NCBI GenBank assembly: GCA_026874595.1
Contig: CM049308.1
Coordinates: 25,196,367-25,260,366, forward strand
Origin: Sipunculus nudus
Lineage: Eukaryota; Annelida; Sipuncula; Golfingiida; Sipunculidae
DNA length: 64,000 nucleotides
Reading direction: 5' to 3'
In this document: piece after piece, positions 58,221-64,000 of the stretch
Position numbering within the stretch: the first letter of the stretch is position 1
Layout: every line of letters begins with the position of its first letter
Made by a program: the position numbers and the translations under genes
Notes under the pieces: model-generated
What the model was told of the DNA's origin: nothing
Seen by the model: the letters and a program-made list of their open reading frames with translations, nothing else
The model's database searches: none

Positions 58221-61200
58221 AGGAAGACTTTCTGTTTAGGAGCGTTTTAGTGGCTCAATATAGTAATTAGGTCAAAAGGGCGGGACATAAGGGCTCTGGT
58301 GGTGAAGACAATCAAATACAATTACTCTCATTCAATGCGAAAATTTGAATACGTATAAATTATGAAATATGTATTTTGAATCCCAAGGTCATGCACTAAA
58401 TAGCCAAATCCCGTTTATCGCTCAGTTACCGGGGAGGGGTGATTCCAGGGATTGCTTGGAGATAGCATTCAACTCTATTATGGATTGATATTAAAACATA
58501 TATCAACAGCTAAATTACTGTTCTTCTTACCAAAAGAGGAACAATGTTAGGATGTAACCTGTGCATGGTTCCTTATCCCAAGTATCTTTGTGATCTCATG
58601 CCAGATAGGAAATGATGTCCGCGAGATATATCTATATACATAAATTGTTGCAAAAATGCAAGTGTACAGTAATGAAACCTGACTGATATTGTTTATGTTT
58701 TCAATATTATTTTCTTTATATAATGTTCCTAGCGTACGTTATCCCCTAGATGCTGTAAAGAGGTCCTTGGTACGTTATAAACATGCAACAATATTTACTG
58801 GCTCATGGTTTGTCTATCGGTTACCATGGACATAACAGATGCAGATGGAGCCTTTAATATTGCAGACCATAGTTATTATATGTGGGCATGTTTGAAGTCA
58901 ATCAATAAACATGCTGACTTCAGCCCAGGGCCACCTCGTTTATACAGACATTGTATTCTCATCTTGTATTGAACTATACTTTGTGCATGGGGTGTAGGCA
59001 AATGAAATGAATCTTGGCGTTTGTATGACAGTTTTTTTCATTTTATGTTGAGGTAACCGACACTATTTCTTAATGGCTTTACTAGGTATAGTGTATCTGC
59101 AATATTCTGTTCCGGTTCCGGATTTCGTGACAGGGCTGAAACACATGAATACGCTGGCGTCAACCAGGCTCTGTGTACCGCACCTGCGGGAACTGCATGT
59201 AAAACATCACGCGTTTCATCAAATCGCAACTAGAAACACTTGTTCGGGAAAGCCTAAGGATAAAAGCAGAGATATATGAAAACTCAGTTGTTGAAACAAG
59301 ATGTTGTCGGAGACATCAAACCCACGTAGGATGATCCTCTTTGCTGTGTAGGTTTACACGCACTCAAAACGTAGGGTTGTCAAATCGACAACCTAAGGGC
59401 GGTCTAATGGGTGTACCTACAACGACAACCCATAAATAATTATGATAATAAAAGTAATAATAATAATAATAATAATAACGAACATATTCATGTAAAAATT
59501 TATTCATTTAAATCAAGTGGTAGTGTGGCTTGTGATACGTACATATTTGTCTGCAACAGATTTCCGGCTGATTATTCCTTGGAATTTGAACAGGTTTCTA
59601 TCCAAGTGTGTAGGCTATCAGTGCTTACGAAACGAGTGTGTAGGCTATTAGTGTTTACGTATCGAGTGTGTAGGCTATCAGTGTTCACGTAACGAGTGTG
59701 TTCCTTTATCGTATCGTCATCCTCCGCGGCATCATCTCTGGCAAGTTTACCACTCCAAGATGTGGTTCACGGCTATCCACGTGATCATCATATACTTTTC
59801 TCTTTATTTTGATCCGTTGTTCTTGAACCGTAGACATGCCCTGGTCCACCTATAACAGTTCAACACCCCCGTCCAAGGTCACCTCCAGTAAAAAAACCGC
59901 CCGCTAATACCCATGTATAGCTCTTTTGTTATAAAATAGTCGTAATTAACAATGGGACATATTTTTCACTAAGTGTGTTTTTATGAAGATCCGGATTACC
60001 CCCATACCTTTATGGACGGTTCTTTGGATGTTTTCTTACCCACAAAGTTTTAACGAACTAATCACAACTTTTTACGTACATTTGCTGACAGACTGTCACA
60101 CCACACCGCAACGGACATATATTTCCTGGGATTTTTTTTATTACGCAGAAATCCAGAAAAATTGCTCAACGACTAGGGATACAACAAAACAGGTTTTGTT
60201 CTTATCACGTCCAAAAATTGGCCTTCATGGCCGTAGACTTGCTCCAATGTCACTCAATAATTCTTCAACAGTTCTTTGGCTTTCGCCCGCCGTGTACTGT
60301 CTCTAACTTCACAAATACACAGTCCATAAAATTTCTAACGCCCTTCTAAACACCCCGCCTGGTGAAGAACTACAACTCACAACACTTCTACTCCCCAGTT
60401 GACACTGACCCCATAACTGCTTGACTGGCTCCCCCCGCGGCCTTAGAGCCACTATATATATATATATATACCTGCCGCAAAGGAACTTCGAGAATGTTCC
60501 AGTCAACAAACGTTCAACAGACTTCTTCTACATCGAAATTACCAGCTAAGCCTCCCAGGAGCTTCTTGACCTCAAGAAACTCCTGTCAGCCAATCATAAA
60601 AAACCGTAGTCGAGTAAGTTCCAATACTTTATACATAAACAAACTGCTTTACGGATCAACTCAACTAATGATTAAAAAACAAACACAACACCATCAAATA
60701 TTATTAACTTCGGCTCCCTGACTGCATCCTATTATCCTATGAAGCCCTCACTGGCCTCACCTTCACCCTATTTTGTCAATTGTCTAGAATATTTTCAACA
60801 CTAAACAACAAATTAGCAGCTTATAAATGTAGTTGTTTGGGCACGTGATCTCTGGCTTTGATCTTTATTAATTCGTTTGAGATGCTGTAAAAATAATTCT
60901 CAGATAGGTGCAGTTTTTTTTCATCACTAAAGTATATTCTTCAAGGTGTGATTTTGGTTCATTCTTCTTAATTTATCTGTTCCTGATTCCACTATGTTTG
61001 CTTTTTTGTATAATTAAAAATATAATTTATTGTATAATTAACTAAAGAAAAGAAAGATTATAAATGTCAATAAATTTTTAGATATTTGTATGTTTTTTAA
61101 GATGATGATATTGTCAAATGCATAGTTACTAGATGTTAAATATATCATGTATTTTAAAATAAAATTGAAATTTAAATTCCAAATTCTTAAAGCCAGTAGT

Positions 61201-61335
61201 AACAAAACGTTATTTATATTTAGCAGATGTATAATATATTCCGGGGATTGGTGCAAAATTGGTGCAAGATGGTCTGAGGATATTTAGTTGTACTAAGCCC
61301 TTGTATCGGTGCAGCCTTGGCTTGTTAATCCGTAT
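58221..61335. other. Intergenic stretch with minor repeats
   Basis: Contains an ATA/AAT microsatellite at 59455-59478, three 30-bp tandem units (GTGTGTAGGCTATCAGTG...) at 59608-59700, and a short (TA)n at 60452-60470. The open frame at 59983-60306 has no known domain or splice context. No gene could be supported. Confidence 0.5.
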
Positions 61336-61339
61336 TAAT

Positions 61340-61600
61340 TTATCTTGGGAGGTTGTGACTGTGGAAGTCACCAGGCCTCTGCCATAAGGCGTGTCCCTAT
61401 TGTGGGATGCTCCACAACTGTTGTTTGGATTCACTGATTCGGTCCATATTCCCAAGTTCATTCGTGCCTTAGTGACTCTACATTTGTGAATATTTTTTGA
61501 TGGCGTTTCAGAATCCGGATCATGTGCTGGATCCACACCAAAATCTGATCGAATTTTTATTTGCCCATTCCTACTGCAGCCGGGAGAGGGCATACATAAA
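61340..61600 (+). repeat. Interspersed repeat R4, copy 3
   Basis: It shares 'CCATATTCCCAAGTTCATTC', 'CATTTGTGAATATT', 'GATGGCGTTTCAGAATCCGG' and 'GGATCCACACCAAAATCTGA' with the 34.4-kb copy. It lacks the CA-rich 3' part. Frames at 61210-61593 follow the repeat. Confidence 0.6.
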
Positions 61601-61879
61601 ATTATTTTATTTCGTGCGCATGCGATACTATTTGATGCACACGCGATACTACGAAATAAAAATAAATTCTATGTTTGTCCCCTCCCGTGTGAAATAAAAC
61701 TTTCATTAAACAGGATTAAATGAAACCTCGAAGGAAATATAATAGGACTGCAGTCAAACTTGAGGAGGTACAGAACTTCTTACCAAACAGAGGGAAAAAG
61801 AAACCTCGCCAATATTTGAAAAAAAAGGTTGAATTGGTCCTTCATAATTATAGCAAACGCATCGAGAAACTATAAATCT

Positions 61880-62110
61880 ATATTCGGAGAAATGCAAGCC
61901 TCCGCCATTTAGGAGTCCCTATTTTGGGATGCTCCCCAAAACACTTGTTCCTCAAGGTTCATTGTGCACAAGTGACTGTACATTTGTGAATATAACTTTA
62001 TGGCGTTCCTGAATCCGGATCAACATCAAAATCCAATCGATTCATCATTGGCCCATTCCCGAGATGCCCTGAAATTGGAAGAGGCATTGATACAGTTTGT
62101 GCAATATGAA
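61880..62110 (+). repeat. Interspersed repeat R4, copy 4
   Basis: It begins GAAATGCAAGCCTCCGCCAT and has 'GTGACTGTACATTTGTGAAT' and 'GCGTTCCTGAATCCGGATC'. It is 3'-truncated. Confidence 0.6.
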
Positions 62111-63000
62111 AATTGCTGAAGTTTCTATATTTTTCAAACCAGTGTGCACTTATTGATCATAGTTTAGCGATATGATAATCAACCAATGGTCTAACTGTGT
62201 TTTTTGGCAAGTTGTGTTCTTTTCGAGTTTTTGAAGATAGGGCTGAAATGAAAGGATGATCTGTAATGAAAAGCGGTACGCTCAGTGCCCGTGCAGGTGT
62301 GTTGAACGAACAGGCTGTTCAAGCTAAAACAATTTTTTTAGGTATCTACAATGTGACAAAAAAAAGAATGTGTAGAGATGCCTGAACCTTCTACTTTACA
62401 TTTTCACACACATATATATTTAATCTGGCTAAAGACGCAAATGTTTATCTTTCTTTGAGATAATGCATATATTTTAAAATGCAGTTTACCCCTACTTGTG
62501 CAATTATAATTACATTTGTGCAGTTGCCATTCTGAATTTCTACAGTCCTATAATTGTTTTTCCCGTCATAGAATGAAAACCCAATATTTTTCCCACTTTT
62601 ATACCCACTTTTATGCCCGTGATCGGATTGAACCGTTCTCTCATAGAAAGGCTGTACATTATATAATTGGCTTAGGAATAATTTTAACAAGTATTGTCCA
62701 CTAATGTATAATAGTCATAGATAAAATTTGTTGACATTAAGTCTTTGGCTGCATGTCTTATTTTATACACTTGTGCAGATATAATACTGATAGCTGCTGA
62801 AGGGGGGGGGGGGGCTTAGTTCGAGGAATTTATTATACTTTTTTGTTTATATTTACAGTATATTTACATAAAGGCTTCGGTCCTCTAGAATGTATGAGTT
62901 TCCCTCTGACTTACAGTAGTTTTGGTAACCCTGCTTCTGATCGCGCTCTCCTCCATCAGGCCGCCTTATTATAATTTTGCGATCAATACAACACAGTGGA
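62111..63000. other. Intergenic stretch before gene copy 2
   Basis: No gene was seen; poly-G at 62803-62813. Confidence 0.4.
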
Positions 63001-63002
63001 AA

Positions 63003-63056
63003 TATAAACAGGAATACAGCGAACTTTGGATCATACCTGGCCGTTACAGTTTAGAT
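63003..63056 (+). promoter_or_regulatory. Conserved 5' leader of the fibrinogen-like gene, copy 2
   Basis: TATAAACAGGAATACAGCGA followed by ACTTTGGATCATACCTGGCC, as in copy 1. TATAAA at 63003-63008 lies about 50 bases before the ATG and could be a TATA box only if the leader is very short. Confidence 0.5.
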
Positions 63057-63844
63057 ATGGATCTCATAGGAATCTTACTCCTGATTTTGTTTTACTTCAA
63101 AGCAAAAATTCATGGCGCTGAGGGTTGGTAGACTTTATATTTACTTGTATAACAACCAAAAAAGTAAAAATAATTCCTTTGCATTTTTAATTTCATGTTT
63201 CGCTTTATGATCATATATTTGTGCAGTATACCAGTATACAAAATATATTTTATATAACAGTATTCAAGCAACTGTTAGGTATCTATTAAAATAATTTAAA
63301 GCGTGAATATCTTTTTGAATGCAGGCTCGATTTGAGAATCTAATAATATCGCCACTGACATTATTGGTTCATTTTTTGTTATTGATTGCTATCAATGTCT
63401 AGTTTCCATGGCTAATTATATTTACCTGAACATTTACACAAAACATTCATATTATTAAATTTAAAAGGGTCCATGGCATGCTGGTATTTTCTAGTAGAAC
63501 CTTTCATCTATGCGCTGCAGGCGCCTACTTAATGTTTTTCTTGATGATTCCCAGGCATACAACAATCCTGTTACGACCATCTTTTTTACAAAACCCTTCT
63601 TGGTGTGACGCCAACAGATGGTGTGTACAACGTCATGATTAACGGGGTCGTCACGCCTGTCTACTGTGACATGACCACTGACGGAGGAGGCTGGACGCTT
63701 CTGGTTGCCATGGTGGAGGGGTTGAACTGGAACTTGCAAAACATTCTCGAACGCAATGAACAGATGCCCGGTTTATCAGTGGACTATTCGGTGCTAGGGA
63801 AAGCTGAATACATCAAAGAAAATGCACAGGGAAAACGTATTCAG
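63057..63844 (+). CDS. Secreted fibrinogen-like protein, copy 2 (5' part; continues beyond window)
   Basis: Exon 1 63057-63123 (67 bp) encodes a signal peptide, [20 protein letters not shown]. Donor GAG G|GTTGGT is weak but at the same place and phase as in copy 1. Exon 2 63555-63844 (290 bp, acceptor GATTCCCAG, donor CAG|GTAAAT) encodes the fibrinogen-type module with [17 protein letters not shown]. 83 of its 97 residues equal copy 1, while the signal peptides share only about half. All three exon-2 N-glycosylation sequons of copy 1 are absent (NVM, NWN, GLS). Later exons lie past the right end. Same strand as copy 1, so a tandem duplication. Confidence 0.8.
63124..63554. other. Intron 1 of copy 2 (431 bp)
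   Basis: Short AT-rich intron without recognised transposons. It is in the position of the 7466-bp intron 1 of copy 1. Confidence 0.7.
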
Positions 63845-64000
63845 GTAAATTCATGCTAAAATTTCATTATATAGATACCTGGGAGGGTCAAACACATTTA
63901 TATTGCATCGAATATACAATAATTGCATCTCACGACAGCTGCGGCTATAAAAGCTATTTTCTCCATTTGCAAAAATAGTTGCATTTAAACGTGTGAAAGA

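Noticed and set aside
59983-60306. 107-codon plus-strand frame
   Set aside because: No recognisable domain, no splice context and no duplicate; cannot be supported as a gene.
62922-63131. Longer N-terminal start for copy 2 exon 1 at 62922
   Set aside because: The frame is open upstream, but copy 1 shows the conserved ATG at the 63057 position and the upstream part is leader sequence.

Overview
This is a eukaryotic, AT-rich, intron-containing and very repeat-rich window, most likely from a bivalve mollusc. The case rests on four things. Several interspersed elements end in an ACGG/GGAC tetranucleotide run plus a terminal hairpin, as in the bivalve pearl/Helentron-associated family. There is a mag-type Ty3/Gypsy element with a tRNA-Ser-like primer site. 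There are tandemly duplicated secreted fibrinogen-like genes. Long minisatellite arrays fill much of the rest. The species cannot be named from the sequence, and no bacterial genes, rRNA or convincing tRNA were seen.

Layout. 1-1.9 kb: a short repeat block and one minus-strand coding exon (1474-1870). A CpG-containing promoter-like stretch with a YY1-type site and a perfect splice donor at about 22.96-23.19 kb on the same strand could be its first exon. 4.4-17.6 kb: three related interspersed elements; the first carries a nested element that itself carries a third. 19.1-22.1 kb: a 3-kb foldback element with 300-bp terminal inverted repeats, a 9-bp target duplication and an inner 618-bp MITE. 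25.0-25.2 kb: a broken SLC23-type transporter exon. 25.2-27.2 kb: a 36-bp minisatellite. 28.0-30.5 kb: dead LINE fragments and a perfect hairpin.

31.25-45.58 kb is the best gene of the window. It has four exons whose intron phases (1, 0, 1) all match and encodes a secreted protein of about 382 residues: signal peptide, fibrinogen-type N-terminal module, a conserved WYWLRE-type middle region, and a C-terminal domain I do not recognise. A second copy starts at 63,057 on the same strand and runs off the right end; its first two exons have exactly the same lengths (67 and 290 bp). The first intron differs strongly (7.5 kb against 0.43 kb) because copy 1 has accumulated transposons, including an 8-bp-TSD hAT MITE nested in a GTAACGGAGTTGA-rich element.

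45.6-63 kb is intergenic: a Harbinger-like MITE, a duplicated 0.48-kb non-coding block at 47.8 and 57.8 kb, a 31-bp minisatellite (49.3-50.5 kb), and a 51-bp satellite with higher-order structure (50.5-57.6 kb) split by a decayed Gypsy element (51.2-55.8 kb). Most open frames over 60 codons in this window lie in tandem repeats or transposons and are not genes. Functionally, the only gene story is a small tandem family of secreted, probably lectin-like or recognition-type fibrinogen-related proteins; everything else is mobile or satellite DNA around it.
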